NCBI RefSeq assembly: GCF_017901135.1
Contig: NZ_CP072801.1
Location: forward strand, 2,170,001 to 2,234,000
Length of the DNA: 64,000 nucleotides
Reading direction: 5' to 3'
From: Thiothrix litoralis
GTDB lineage: Bacteria; Pseudomonadota; Gammaproteobacteria; Thiotrichales; Thiotrichaceae
Each line of letters starts with the position of its first letter. Position 1 is the stretch's first letter. A program made the translations under genes and the position numbers. The notes beneath the pieces were generated by a model. That model saw only the letters and a program-made list of their open reading frames with translations. It did not search any database and was not told the DNA's origin. Positions 56,376-64,000 of the stretch are shown here, piece after piece.

Positions 56376-56628
56376 TGTGCTGATCATGCTGGCTGCCGGG
56401 CTTGCCGGGGCTGCATTCCTGCTGGCGCTGGTGCGTTTTGTGCGCGGCCCCTCAAGGCTGGATCGGGTCGTGGCGTTTGACGTGCTGACCGTCATTGCCA
56501 TCACCTTCATTGTGCTGGCGGCACTGCTGGAAGGCCGGGGCGTGTATCTGGATGCGGCGCTGGTCTACGCGCTGTTGTCCTTCCTCGGTGTTATCTCCAT
56601 TGCCCGCTATCTGGAGGGACGTTTCTGA
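56368..56628 (+). CDS. mnhF: Antiporter subunit F (MnhF/MrpF-like)
   Basis: A three-span 86-residue protein with RFVRGPSRLDRVVAFDVLTVIAI, characteristic of MrpF, followed by DAALVYALLSFLGVISIARYLEG. It overlaps mnhE by 8 bases and shares one base with mnhG, consistent with strict translational coupling. In Mrp-type complexes it is a structural subunit of the antiporter membrane arm. Confidence 0.92.
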   Translation: MVDVLIMLAAGLAGAAFLLALVRFVRGPSRLDRVVAFDVLTVIAITFIVLAALLEGRGVYLDAALVYALLSFLGVISIARYLEGRF

Positions 56629-56966
56629 TGGGTCTGATCCTCGACATGATTGGTGGCCTGTTGCTGGTGGGCGGCGCGGCCTTCCTGCTGTTTGGCGGGC
56701 TGGGGCTGGTGCGGATGCCGGATATTTACAACCGTATCCAGGCCGGTGCGAAAACCACCACACTGGGCACTTTACTGACGCTGGCGGGCGCAGCTTGTCT
56801 GCAACCGGCGTGGAGCCTGAAACTGCTGCTGATCGGCGTGTTCCTGATCTTTACCAACCCGGTATCGGCGCAAGTGTTGGCAAGTACTGCCCACCGCCGT
56901 GGGGCGGCGAAATCCCCGTTGACCAAGGTCGACCGACTGGCTGAAGAGCGGGAGGGCAAGGTATGA
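56628..56966 (+). CDS. mnhG: Antiporter subunit G (MnhG/MrpG-like)
   Basis: The 112 residues have three hydrophobic segments and the MrpG motif GLGLVRMPDIYNRIQAGAKTTTLGTLL. The C terminus is charged. It overlaps the next gene by 4 bases (ATGA type). A structural subunit of the antiporter portion. Confidence 0.92.
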   Translation: MGLILDMIGGLLLVGGAAFLLFGGLGLVRMPDIYNRIQAGAKTTTLGTLLTLAGAACLQPAWSLKLLLIGVFLIFTNPVSAQVLASTAHRRGAAKSPLTKVDRLAEEREGKV

Positions 56967-57217
56967 ATATGGTATTGCTTGCCATCAGCGTATTACTGGC
57001 AGTCGCCATGATCGGCGCGGCATGGGTAACGATCCGTGCCAAAAAGGTCGCGACGGCGATGCTCGCGGCGGGGCTGGTCAGCCTGTTTGCCTCGGTCATG
57101 TTCCTGTTTCTGGCGGCTCCCGATGTGGCGATGACCGAAGCCGCGATTGGCAGCGGCCTGACCACCTTCCTGTTTTTCTTTGTGCTCGGACGGGTACGGG
57201 GAGGCAGCGATGATTAG
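56963..57217 (+). CDS. MbhD-like subunit (DUF4040)
   Basis: An 84-residue protein of three membrane segments with the DUF4040 signature AAPDVAMTEAAIGSGLTTFLFFFVL (Mrp subunit A C-terminal/MbhD type, usually PDVALTEA...). In canonical Mrp this region is part of the large MrpA; here, as in membrane-bound hydrogenases (Mbh), it is a separate gene. It overlaps both neighbours (4 and 8 bases). Confidence 0.85.
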   Translation: MNMVLLAISVLLAVAMIGAAWVTIRAKKVATAMLAAGLVSLFASVMFLFLAAPDVAMTEAAIGSGLTTFLFFFVLGRVRGGSDD

Positions 57218-57911
57218 GAATTTTGCCGTTTTCCTGTTGCTGCTGGGTCTGGGGGGCATTTTCCTGCACCTGTTGCAAGGTTATGCACCCGCAACCGAAC
57301 TCAACCAGACGGCGCGTTACTACGCGGAACACGCCGCGCCCGATTTGGGTGCTGCCAATATCGTTACCGCCATCATCGTCACCTACCGGGGGCTGGATAC
57401 GCTCGGGGAAGTCACCGTGCTGTTCCTGGCTTCCACCATCATCGGCATGGTGCTGGCGCAAGGTGGCAAACGTCAGCGGGCGCTGCAACGCAAACTGCCG
57501 CCTGCCGGAGAATTGCTCACCACGGGTAGCCGCTTGCTGGTTCCGCTGATCTTGCTGTTTGGCGCTTATGTGTTTGTGAATGGTCATCTGACACCCGGTG
57601 GCGGTTTTCAGGGTGGGGCAATCCTTGCTTCGGCAGCCTTGCTGTTATTGCTGACTAACCCGCTCCAACGCTTCAGCCATAAGCTGATTGCGGTGGTGGA
57701 ATCGGTATCCGGGCTGGTATTTATTGGGGTTGGCATAATGGGTCTGCTGCTGGCGGGCGGGTTTCTGGATAATCGCATCCTGCCGATCGGTGAATTCGGG
57801 GCGCTGTTCTCTGCCGGAGCCATCCCGCTGATTTACAGTTTCGTCGGCCTGAAAGTTGGCGCGGAATTCACTTCAATGCTGACCCATCTGGCAGAAACGG
57901 AGAAATCATAA
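57210..57911 (+). CDS. mnhB: MbhE-MnhB fusion subunit
   Basis: A 233-residue protein joining two parts. The N-terminal 95 residues (MIRNFAVFLLLLGLGGIFLHLLQGY; ANIVTAIIVTYRGLDTLGEVTVLFLASTIIG) match MbhE-type. The C-terminal 130 residues (GSRLLVPLILLFGAYVFVNGHLTPGGGFQGGAIL; FSAGAIPLIYSFVGLKVGAEF) are MrpB/MnhB-type. I start at ATG 57210, which overlaps the previous stop; a longer start would read into the DUF4040 gene. The fusion shows that the antiporter pieces are arranged in the Mbh manner. Confidence 0.87.
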   Translation: MIRNFAVFLLLLGLGGIFLHLLQGYAPATELNQTARYYAEHAAPDLGAANIVTAIIVTYRGLDTLGEVTVLFLASTIIGMVLAQGGKRQRALQRKLPPAGELLTTGSRLLVPLILLFGAYVFVNGHLTPGGGFQGGAILASAALLLLLTNPLQRFSHKLIAVVESVSGLVFIGVGIMGLLLAGGFLDNRILPIGEFGALFSAGAIPLIYSFVGLKVGAEFTSMLTHLAETEKS

Positions 57912-58267
57912 TGGACTGGATTGCAATGACCACGGGGTTCATCCTGATCCTGATGGGGCTGTATGGCGCACTGACTGACCGCAATATCCTGCGTATCATC
58001 GTGTCGTTTACGGTTGCCAATACCGGGGTAAATCTGGTGCTGGTAGCGGTGGGTTACATGCACGGGCGTACTGCGCCGATTCTGGACAAGGCGGTCTCTG
58101 CCGCCGACGCCGTGACGCGCATTATTGACCCGGTGCCGCAAGCGCTGGTGCTGACCGCAATCGTGATCGGCCTTGGCATTACCGCAATGATGCTGACCTA
58201 TGCCTACAAACTGCATGAAGAAAAAGGCACGCTCGACATCTCCAAATGCAGGGATCTGAAATGGTAA
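57911..58267 (+). CDS. mnhC: Antiporter subunit C (MnhC/MrpC, NuoK-like)
   Basis: A 118-residue three-span NuoK/MrpC homologue with GLYGALTDRNILRIIVSFTVANTGVNLVLVAVGY and DPVPQALVLTAIVIGLGITAMMLTYAY (the P-Q-ALVLTAIVI signature). It shares one base with mnhB, and its stop lies within the start of the next gene. Confidence 0.94.
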   Translation: MDWIAMTTGFILILMGLYGALTDRNILRIIVSFTVANTGVNLVLVAVGYMHGRTAPILDKAVSAADAVTRIIDPVPQALVLTAIVIGLGITAMMLTYAYKLHEEKGTLDISKCRDLKW

Positions 58268-61200
58268 GCCCAATCTACATCATTGCTGTCGGGCTGAGCG
58301 GCGCTTTCCTGCTGGGTCTGTTGCCCAACAAATGGCGCAATACCGCTTACGCCGTGATCCTGCTGGCACTGACCAGCATGGCGTGGATTGCCGGAAGCTG
58401 GCTGTATGCCTTCACCGTCAATGGCGTTGCCAGCGTGGAAATCTTCACCGCAGGCACGCAACCACCGTTTGCCATCAACTTCCGGGTCGGGCTGGCGGAA
58501 GCGGCGTTGGCGCTGCTGACCACGCTGGTTGGGCTGCATTCCGCGCTGTACATGAAAGACACCCTGTTCAAGCAGGGGCGGCGGGCGATGGCGGTGTTGC
58601 TGATTTTCATCATGGCGCTGTGCGGGGTGATCTTCACCCGCGACGTGTTCAACCTGTTTGTGTTCATGGAACTGGTGGTCATTGCCACCGCCGGGCTGGT
58701 GCTGCTGTCGGCTGACCGCCGGGCGTTGGGCGCTGGCCTCAAGTACCTGATCGTGTCGCAACTGGTGTCGATCCTGCTGCTGATCGGCATTATCTTCCTG
58801 TATCACGCGACGGGCACGTTGAATATCGACGGCATGGCGGCTGCGCAGGTCAACCTACTGCAAGGCGGGGCGATGGCGTTTTTCCTGCTGTTCATTGCAG
58901 TGCTGGCTGAGTTGAAACCGTTCCCGGCGAATGGCTGGGGGCTGGATATTTATGAGTCGGCACATCCAGCGTTTTCGGCAATTTTTTCGACCGCAACGGG
59001 TGGCGCGACTATCTATGCAGCAGACAAGATGTTGCAGATTGGTGGCACGGAATGGCTACCCGCAACAACGGCGATCGGCATCATTACCTTTTTGGCTGCC
59101 AATACCTTTGCGCTGGTGCAAAACAATGATCGGCGGCTGCTGGGTTATTCCTCTGTAGCGCAGATTGGTTTGCTGCTGACGGTGGTGGGGCAGCGTGACA
59201 TTCTGGGTGAGGCTTACTACTACATTGCAGGCGGTATTTTGCTGGCTCATGCAGTGTCCAAGGCTGGGTTGTTTTGGCTGTCCGGGTTGGTGGCGAAACG
59301 CGAGTTGACCGACTGGGCTGCGTTGCGCAGTCAGCCGGTGTTGGTATTTGCATTTGCGACCTTCCTTGCCTTGCTGGTGGGTTTGCCCCCCTTCCCCGGT
59401 TTCTATGCGAAGTGGGATCTGGCGCATCATCTGGCGGCTGAAGGCAGGCTGTGGCTGCTGGGCTTGATCCTGTTCGGGGCGCTGGTGGAAGCGGCTTACC
59501 TGTTCCGCTGGTTTGGCTATGTGATCAAGCGTGAAGCGGATGAGCATGGCCTGACATGGCAGCCCCTCAAAGCCGATGTGGCTTTCAGTGCGGTGATTGT
59601 GGCTTGGCTGCTGGCGTACCTGTGGGGAGAATTGTCGGGTCATGGCAACCTGTTGCACGCGATTCCGCTGCTGTTTGCGCTGGCTTTCCTGCCGTTGGAC
59701 TGGTTGCCTGCGAAACTCAAAAACGTGCTGGCAATTAGTGGGCTACTGTACTGGTTCTACCTCAACTATCCGGCCTATGACCCGCTGAAACTGATTTTTG
59801 CGGCGGTAATGCTGCCGGGTGGGGCGCTGATCCTGCTCGCCAGTTTCCAGACGCAGCAACGGCGCATTGGCTTCTATCCTGCCGCGATGTTGATGTTTGC
59901 CGGGTTAGCAATGCTGATCAACGCGCAGACCTCTTTCGATTTCTTTGCGGCGTGGGAATTGCTGACGGTGGGGTCGTATTTCCTGATCCTGCGTGGCAAG
60001 CATTCTGAACCTCATGCGCTGTCTTATCTGGTGTTCTCGCTGGGTGGGGCGTTCCTGATCCTGGCGGGGTTCTCCATTGCGGCGCAAGGTGTGCCGGAAT
60101 TCCCGCTGGCGGCGCTGGCACAGGTGGCGCAACCGTATGCACCGTGGGTATTTGCAATGCTGGCGATTGGTTTCATGACCAAAACGGCGGCGGTGGGCGT
60201 GCATATCTGGCTGCCCGGCGCTCATGCCGAGGCGGAAACCGACGTATCGCCGCTGGTGTCCGGTATCCTGCTGAAAGCGGGGCTGTTCGGCCTGTTCATG
60301 TTGCTGATTACCATGGGCAAGCAGCAGCTTTACGGGGTGGAACTGACCCACGTAATGTTGTGGATTGGCGCGATTTCGGCGCTGACGGGTAACTTGCTGG
60401 CGATTTTTCAGGAAGATGCCAAGCGCCTGCTGGCCTATTCCTCGATCGGGCAGATGGGTTACGCGGTGTTCGGTCTGGCGCTGATGAACCATCTGGGCTG
60501 GCTGATGGCACTGATGTTCGTCATCAACCATTTCATCTACAAATCCATGCTGTTCCTGTCCGTCGGGGGCGTAGCCAAACGTACTGGCACGCGCCTGATG
60601 TACCGCATGGGCGGGCTGATCACGCTGATGCCACTGTCGTACATTGCGGTGATGGTCGGCATTATTGCGATGTCCGGCGTACCGCCACTGTCCGGCTTTG
60701 GCGGGCGCTGGATTTTCTACAACGCGATCATGACAGCCGATTACCGCTTGCCGATGGTGATCATTTTCCTCGCCGGGCCGATTGCGTTCCTCTACCTGTT
60801 CCGGCTGATCCACACCATTTTCTTGGGGCAGTTGAAGGATGAGTTCCGCAAAATCAAGGAAGCACCTTTCTGGATCATTCTGCCGCAGATGATTTTCGTC
60901 GTTGCCCTGCTGGTGTTTGCGGTCGTGCCGGGCATGGCACTGCGCAAGGTGGATGCTTACATGTCGCCATTCTTTGCGGGCAACGGCAGCCTGCACTGGG
61001 AAGGGCTGACCATTACCAGCGAGTTTGGTTACTGGAGTCCGGTGGCGATCATGCTCATTATCGGGGTGATTTTCACCACGCTGTTGCTGTGGCTGCTGTT
61101 CGTCAACCGCAAGGCGCAGCCGGTGAAACAGTTCAATATCGTGTATTCGGGTGAACGTCCGTTCCGCCCGGAAACCACCCATTATGCGTGGAACTTCTTT

Positions 61201-61395
61201 GCACCGTACCGCAAGGCGCTGGGTTTCCTGACCGAACCGCTGGTCACGCGCTTCTGGGAAACCGTGGTGGAACTGCTGCATTCGGCTGCCGACATCCTGC
61301 GGCGTTTCTATACCGGCAATGGCCAGACTTACGCCATTCATTTGCTGGGCTTTGTCATCATTGTCTACGTGCTGTGGATGGGGGGTAAGCCATGA
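58261..61395 (+). CDS. Double antiporter-module protein (two MnhD/NuoN-like units fused)
   Basis: 1044 residues, about 28 membrane segments. The first half (1-500) and the second (530-1000) are each a proton_antipo_M module. Unit 1 has the TM5-type Glu (E137 in NLFVFMELVVIA) and TM7 Lys (K219 in LAELKPFPANGWG) but an unusual loop, GLDIYESAHPAFSA. Unit 2 is canonical, with Glu in FFAAWELLTVGSY, Lys in FMTKTAAVGVHIWLPGAHAEA and the NuoN-like RLLAYSSIGQMGY. A C-terminal extension (about 990-1044) holds another membrane helix. In complex-I relatives such units are separate proteins. I start at ATG 58261, where AGGGA is six bases upstream. Confidence 0.88.
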   Translation: MVSPIYIIAVGLSGAFLLGLLPNKWRNTAYAVILLALTSMAWIAGSWLYAFTVNGVASVEIFTAGTQPPFAINFRVGLAEAALALLTTLVGLHSALYMKDTLFKQGRRAMAVLLIFIMALCGVIFTRDVFNLFVFMELVVIATAGLVLLSADRRALGAGLKYLIVSQLVSILLLIGIIFLYHATGTLNIDGMAAAQVNLLQGGAMAFFLLFIAVLAELKPFPANGWGLDIYESAHPAFSAIFSTATGGATIYAADKMLQIGGTEWLPATTAIGIITFLAANTFALVQNNDRRLLGYSSVAQIGLLLTVVGQRDILGEAYYYIAGGILLAHAVSKAGLFWLSGLVAKRELTDWAALRSQPVLVFAFATFLALLVGLPPFPGFYAKWDLAHHLAAEGRLWLLGLILFGALVEAAYLFRWFGYVIKREADEHGLTWQPLKADVAFSAVIVAWLLAYLWGELSGHGNLLHAIPLLFALAFLPLDWLPAKLKNVLAISGLLYWFYLNYPAYDPLKLIFAAVMLPGGALILLASFQTQQRRIGFYPAAMLMFAGLAMLINAQTSFDFFAAWELLTVGSYFLILRGKHSEPHALSYLVFSLGGAFLILAGFSIAAQGVPEFPLAALAQVAQPYAPWVFAMLAIGFMTKTAAVGVHIWLPGAHAEAETDVSPLVSGILLKAGLFGLFMLLITMGKQQLYGVELTHVMLWIGAISALTGNLLAIFQEDAKRLLAYSSIGQMGYAVFGLALMNHLGWLMALMFVINHFIYKSMLFLSVGGVAKRTGTRLMYRMGGLITLMPLSYIAVMVGIIAMSGVPPLSGFGGRWIFYNAIMTADYRLPMVIIFLAGPIAFLYLFRLIHTIFLGQLKDEFRKIKEAPFWIILPQMIFVVALLVFAVVPGMALRKVDAYMSPFFAGNGSLHWEGLTITSEFGYWSPVAIMLIIGVIFTTLLLWLLFVNRKAQPVKQFNIVYSGERPFRPETTHYAWNFFAPYRKALGFLTEPLVTRFWETVVELLHSAADILRRFYTGNGQTYAIHLLGFVIIVYVLWMGGKP

Positions 61396-62312
61396 TGGAA
61401 TCACTGGTGGAATTCAACTGGATGCGGATCCCGTGGGCGTTACTGACGATTTTTATCGTCTTCAACTTCGGTTTCCTGATGAACGCCACGATCCAGAAAA
61501 TCGCGGCGCGAGTCGGGCGGCGGCATGGCATTCCGATCTGGCAAAACTATGTCGACATGATTAAGAACTATGCGATGCGCACCTCCATTACCCACGGGGT
61601 GATGTTCTATCTAGGACCGGTGTTCCGGCTCTCCGGTGGGATCGGGTTGTTGATGTTCGTGCCGATCATTTATGGCTCGGACATGTTCAGCAACTTCTCG
61701 TTTGCGGGTGATTTAATTCTGGCGCTGTATTTCGTGTTCTTCGGTACGCTGGGCATGGCGCTGGGCGCTGCCGAAAGCGGGCATCCCTATTCCGCCATTG
61801 GCATTACCCGTGGCCTGTCGCTGATGACAGCGGCGGAACTGCCGTTTGCGCTGGCAGTGTTTTCGGTGGCCTTGCAATACCAAACGCTTTCCATCACCGA
61901 CATTGTGGCGGCGCAACAAGGCGGCGTACTCAACTGGACAGTGTTCACCAATCCGTTTGCAGTGGCGGCGGCGATGCTGTCGTTCCTTGGCTCGATGATG
62001 CGCCCACCGTTTGACGTGGTGCTCGCACCGCAGGAAATCCCTATCGGCCCGCCGACCGAATACCATTCCTCGTTTCTGGCGATGATGCAGACCAACCGGG
62101 CACTGTTCCCAATCGCCAAGATGGCGGTGTATACCAGCCTGTTCTTTGGCGGGGCGGCAAGCTGGCCGGTGTTTTTCCTCAAGGTATTCCTGCTGTACAT
62201 GTGGTCGGCGTTTGTCGGTGTGGTATTCCCGCGTTTCCGGGTGGAACAGGCGATCCGCTGGTTTTTAATCTGGGCGGTGCCATTGGGCATCATCGCCGTG
62301 GTAATGGTGTAA
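61392..62312 (+). CDS. NuoH/MbhM-like membrane subunit
   Basis: Links the membrane arm to the hydrophilic arm. The 306 residues have about eight membrane segments. RMRPPFDVVLAPQEIPIGPPTEYHSSF-type features (MMRPPFDVV...QEIPIGPPTEYHSS) correspond to the quinone/E-channel region of NuoH (PFDxxEAExEL...), but the Glu pattern is that of group-4 hydrogenases and Mbx. MIKNYAMRTSITHGVMF is the conserved first loop. It overlaps the previous gene by 4 bases. Confidence 0.9.
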   Translation: MMESLVEFNWMRIPWALLTIFIVFNFGFLMNATIQKIAARVGRRHGIPIWQNYVDMIKNYAMRTSITHGVMFYLGPVFRLSGGIGLLMFVPIIYGSDMFSNFSFAGDLILALYFVFFGTLGMALGAAESGHPYSAIGITRGLSLMTAAELPFALAVFSVALQYQTLSITDIVAAQQGGVLNWTVFTNPFAVAAAMLSFLGSMMRPPFDVVLAPQEIPIGPPTEYHSSFLAMMQTNRALFPIAKMAVYTSLFFGGAASWPVFFLKVFLLYMWSAFVGVVFPRFRVEQAIRWFLIWAVPLGIIAVVMV

Positions 62313-62316
62313 GGCT

Positions 62317-62958
62317 ATGAAAGAAGAATTACTCAAACGTATCGTGAAAACGCCTGATGGTCAGGAAATCGAGATCGAGCCGCTGCTGGATTATTACTGT
62401 CAGGAAGGCCCGACAGTACAGCCGCCCGCTTACACCGCGATTATCGAAAAGCTGTTCAACTGGGCACGTTCCGAGTCGCTGTGGATTCTGGGTTTCGGCA
62501 CCGGCTGCGGGGCGATTGAAATGCGCCCACTGATGACACCGCGTTTCGACGCTTACCGTTATGGCATTCAGTGGCGGGCGACGCCTCGGCAGTCCAATTT
62601 GTTCGTGATTTCCGGCTATTTGTCGGTGAAAACGCTCAAGCGCGTGATCCGCTCCTACGAGCAGATGCAAGGGCCGAAATACGTGGTGGGACTGGGTTCC
62701 TGCACCATCAACGGCGGCATGTACTGGGATTCCTACAACACCATCAAGCGGCTGGACGATTACCTGCCGGTGGATGTGTACATCGCTGGCTGTATGCCGC
62801 GCCCGGAAGCCTTGCTCGCCGGGTTTGAAGAACTGAAAAAGATTATCCGCGCAGGCAAAGCGGAAGGCGCTAATCAATATGCCGAGAACTTTGCATGGTA
62901 CAAGGCAAACCAGAAAAGCGTCATCCACGATTGGGATATGCCGGACTACAACTGGTGA
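62317..62958 (+). CDS. NuoB-like iron-sulfur subunit (one tandem Cys missing)
   Basis: 213-residue homologue of NuoB/hydrogenase small subunit. The core LGFGTGCGAIEMRPLMTPRFD places C64-G65 where NuoB has a tandem Cys-Cys. The other ligands are present: Cys in GLGSCTINGG and in IAGCMPRPEAL. The N-terminal 30 residues (EEIEIEPLLDYYCQEGP region) are an extra stretch. Three ordinary ligands plus Gly suggests an altered N2-type cluster. It precedes the NuoC-like gene with a 1-base overlap. Confidence 0.9.
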   Translation: MKEELLKRIVKTPDGQEIEIEPLLDYYCQEGPTVQPPAYTAIIEKLFNWARSESLWILGFGTGCGAIEMRPLMTPRFDAYRYGIQWRATPRQSNLFVISGYLSVKTLKRVIRSYEQMQGPKYVVGLGSCTINGGMYWDSYNTIKRLDDYLPVDVYIAGCMPRPEALLAGFEELKKIIRAGKAEGANQYAENFAWYKANQKSVIHDWDMPDYNW

Positions 62959-63500
62959 TGGTTATGCAGGCACTTTACGACACCTTGAAACAACGCTTCC
63001 CGCTGGGCGAATTTACCGCGCAACGTGACAATCTGGCGTTCATCACGCTGGAAGCGGTGCGGCTGTACCCGCTGCTGCGTTACCTGCGCGACCACGAAGG
63101 TTTTTCCCATCTGGTGCTGCTAACGGCGGTGGACTGGCTGGAAGAGGGGCAATTCCAGCTCACTTACCTGCTCAACAATCGCACCAAATGTCAGGATGTG
63201 GGCTTGCGGGTCATGATTCCGCGTGATCAGGCCAGCATGGAAAGCATCCACGACCTGTGGCCTGCCGCCAGTACTTACCAGCGCGAACTGCGTGAAATGT
63301 TCGGCATCGACTTCCCCGGCAGCCCGCGCGTCAACGAGGAATTCATTCTGGAAGGCTGGAACGATATGCCCCCCTACCGGCGCGATTTCGACACACTGGA
63401 ATATGCCCGCAAAACTTACCGTGACCGCCCCGGACGCGAAACCCGCGACCCGGCGGCGCACATGAAACAACAACTGTACGGGGACAAAGGCGATGTTTGA
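62958..63500 (+). CDS. NuoC-like subunit (30 kDa)
   Basis: A 180-residue protein with the 30-kDa subunit core: LVLLTAVDWLEEGQFQLTYLL, ASMESIHDLWPAASTYQRELREMFGIDFPGSP (the ERExxDxxGI/REMFGI signature) and EGWNDMPPYRRDF. I start at ATG 62958 in the TGATG overlap with NuoB; a second ATG lies two codons later. It ends eight bases into the NuoD-like gene. It is a separate gene, not fused to NuoD. Confidence 0.9.
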   Translation: MVMQALYDTLKQRFPLGEFTAQRDNLAFITLEAVRLYPLLRYLRDHEGFSHLVLLTAVDWLEEGQFQLTYLLNNRTKCQDVGLRVMIPRDQASMESIHDLWPAASTYQRELREMFGIDFPGSPRVNEEFILEGWNDMPPYRRDFDTLEYARKTYRDRPGRETRDPAAHMKQQLYGDKGDV

Positions 63501-64000
63501 ACTAGACCGTAGCCAGTACCCACAAAAGAAAGCCGACGGCACGCTGGACATTGACCTGACCTCCGGCAAATACCTCAAGCTATGGCAAGGCCCGCAGCAC
63601 CCCGGCATTACCGGCAATATGGCGATTGAGCTGACCGTGTGCGGCGACGAAGTGGTAGAAGGCAAAACCCACGTCGGCTACCTGCATCGCGGCTTTGAAA
63701 AGCTGATGGAACGCCGCACCTTCATGCAGTGCTTCCCCATCGTTTGCCGTATTTGCGTACCGGAACCGGATTTCAACGAATACTGCTACGCCGCCGCCGT
63801 CGAAGAACTCGCTGGGCTGGAAGCACCGGAAATGGCCAAATGGATCCGCGCCATGATCCTCGAAATGGGGCGGCTCAACAGCTACCTGATGTACCTCGGC
63901 GGACAAGCGGGCGCACTCGGCCTCGGCGTGATCGGGCAATGGACAACCTACGTGCGCGACCTGATGCTCGACCGTTTCGAGGAACTGACTGGCGCTCGCA
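63493..64000 (+). CDS. NuoD-like/hydrogenase large-subunit-like protein, N-terminal part (truncated by the window)
   Basis: 169 residues are visible before the right edge. The start has WQGPQHPGITGNMAIEL and VGYLHRGFEKLMERRTFMQCFP, typical of NuoD/HycE. At the hydrogenase L1 position it reads VC85-RIC88-VPE91-PDFN95: the first hydrogenase Cys (C88) is kept, but the second Cys is Glu and the distal His is Asn. The NiFe site cannot form. It is neither a [NiFe]-hydrogenase nor a normal NuoD, which lacks all Cys there. The C-terminal motif is outside the window. Confidence 0.92.
   Translation, partial: MFELDRSQYPQKKADGTLDIDLTSGKYLKLWQGPQHPGITGNMAIELTVCGDEVVEGKTHVGYLHRGFEKLMERRTFMQCFPIVCRICVPEPDFNEYCYAAAVEELAGLEAPEMAKWIRAMILEMGRLNSYLMYLGGQAGALGLGVIGQWTTYVRDLMLDRFEELTGAR

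Noticed and set aside
55863-58267. Calling the first six genes a stand-alone Mrp Na+/H+ antiporter
   Set aside because: Coupled overlaps continue into NuoH/B/C/D, and the MbhD and MbhE parts are arranged as in Mbh/Mbx, not as MrpA.
59905-61404. 499-codon open frame opposite the antiporter fusion
   Set aside because: His/Gln/Arg-rich translation typical of the antisense of membrane-protein codons; no motif or start signal.
63493-64000. Reading the operon as a [NiFe]-hydrogenase
   Set aside because: The large subunit lacks the second Cys and the His of the NiFe motif in the visible part.

Overview
The window is a stretch of gammaproteobacterial chromosome. The clusters rpsB-tsf/pyrH-frr-uppS-cdsA-dxr-rseP, map-glnD, smc-zipA, phoH-ybeY-corC-lnt, ccoNOQP and gcvTHP, and the character of the proteins, suggest a Thiotrichales (Thiothrix-like) aerobic or microaerobic bacterium. 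The lineage is inferred from gene content only; there is no rRNA gene here. I see no tRNA, rRNA or CRISPR array, and no gene-free stretch longer than about 300 bases.

Layout. 1-8491 (complement) is the translation/isoprenoid/envelope cluster rpsB-tsf-pyrH-frr-uppS-cdsA-dxr-rseP. It is interrupted between tsf and pyrH by a wrecked Uma2 gene that itself carries a tnpB insertion sequence. 8687-16421 (+) holds map-glnD and smc-zipA. 16483-19214 (complement) holds a helix-hairpin-helix protein with a histone-H1-like Lys/Ala tail, a two-RCK potassium channel and a DUF6394 membrane protein. 19306-28409 (complement) is phoH-ybeY-corC-lnt followed by an amino-acid ABC transporter (aapJQMP); a second tnpB element sits exactly between the ribosome binding site and the start codon of corC. 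28569-31536 (+) is a FIST sensor overlapping a hybrid histidine kinase. 31505-38586 (complement) is murB, the cbb3 oxidase operon with an FNR/ANR-like box, dgkA and three accessory genes. 38600-41623 is a large secreted SdrD_B/DUF11 protein.

42470-50846 is an accessory, defence-like island. It holds an AAA-ATPase/PD-(D/E)XK protein, a third tnpB element (about 95% identical to the first) inserted in a PIN/NYN gene, an orphan gene, a nested-palindrome MITE-like element, a SLOG-antitoxin/Fic/UPF0175-like cassette, and an A+T-rich HEPN + DUF262 pair. 50937-55623 is gcvTHP behind a tandem glycine riboswitch and intrinsic terminator.

55863-64000 (+) is one tightly overlapping operon. It encodes Mrp antiporter-type subunits (MnhE, F, G, MbhD-like, MbhE-MnhB fusion, MnhC, and a 1044-residue fusion of two NuoN/MnhD-like modules), then complex-I/group-4-hydrogenase-like NuoH, NuoB, NuoC and the start of NuoD. 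The NuoD-like subunit lacks the second Cys and the His of the hydrogenase motif, and the NuoB-like subunit has Cys-Gly in place of the tandem Cys. This is therefore best read as a non-hydrogenase, Mbx-like ion-pumping oxidoreductase, not complex I or a hydrogenase.

The three tnpB elements have clean, reconstructable ends. Copies 1 and 2 sit directly 3' of TTGAT and all three end in GTCAA, so the empty target sites and the expected omega-RNA guides can be read from the sequence.
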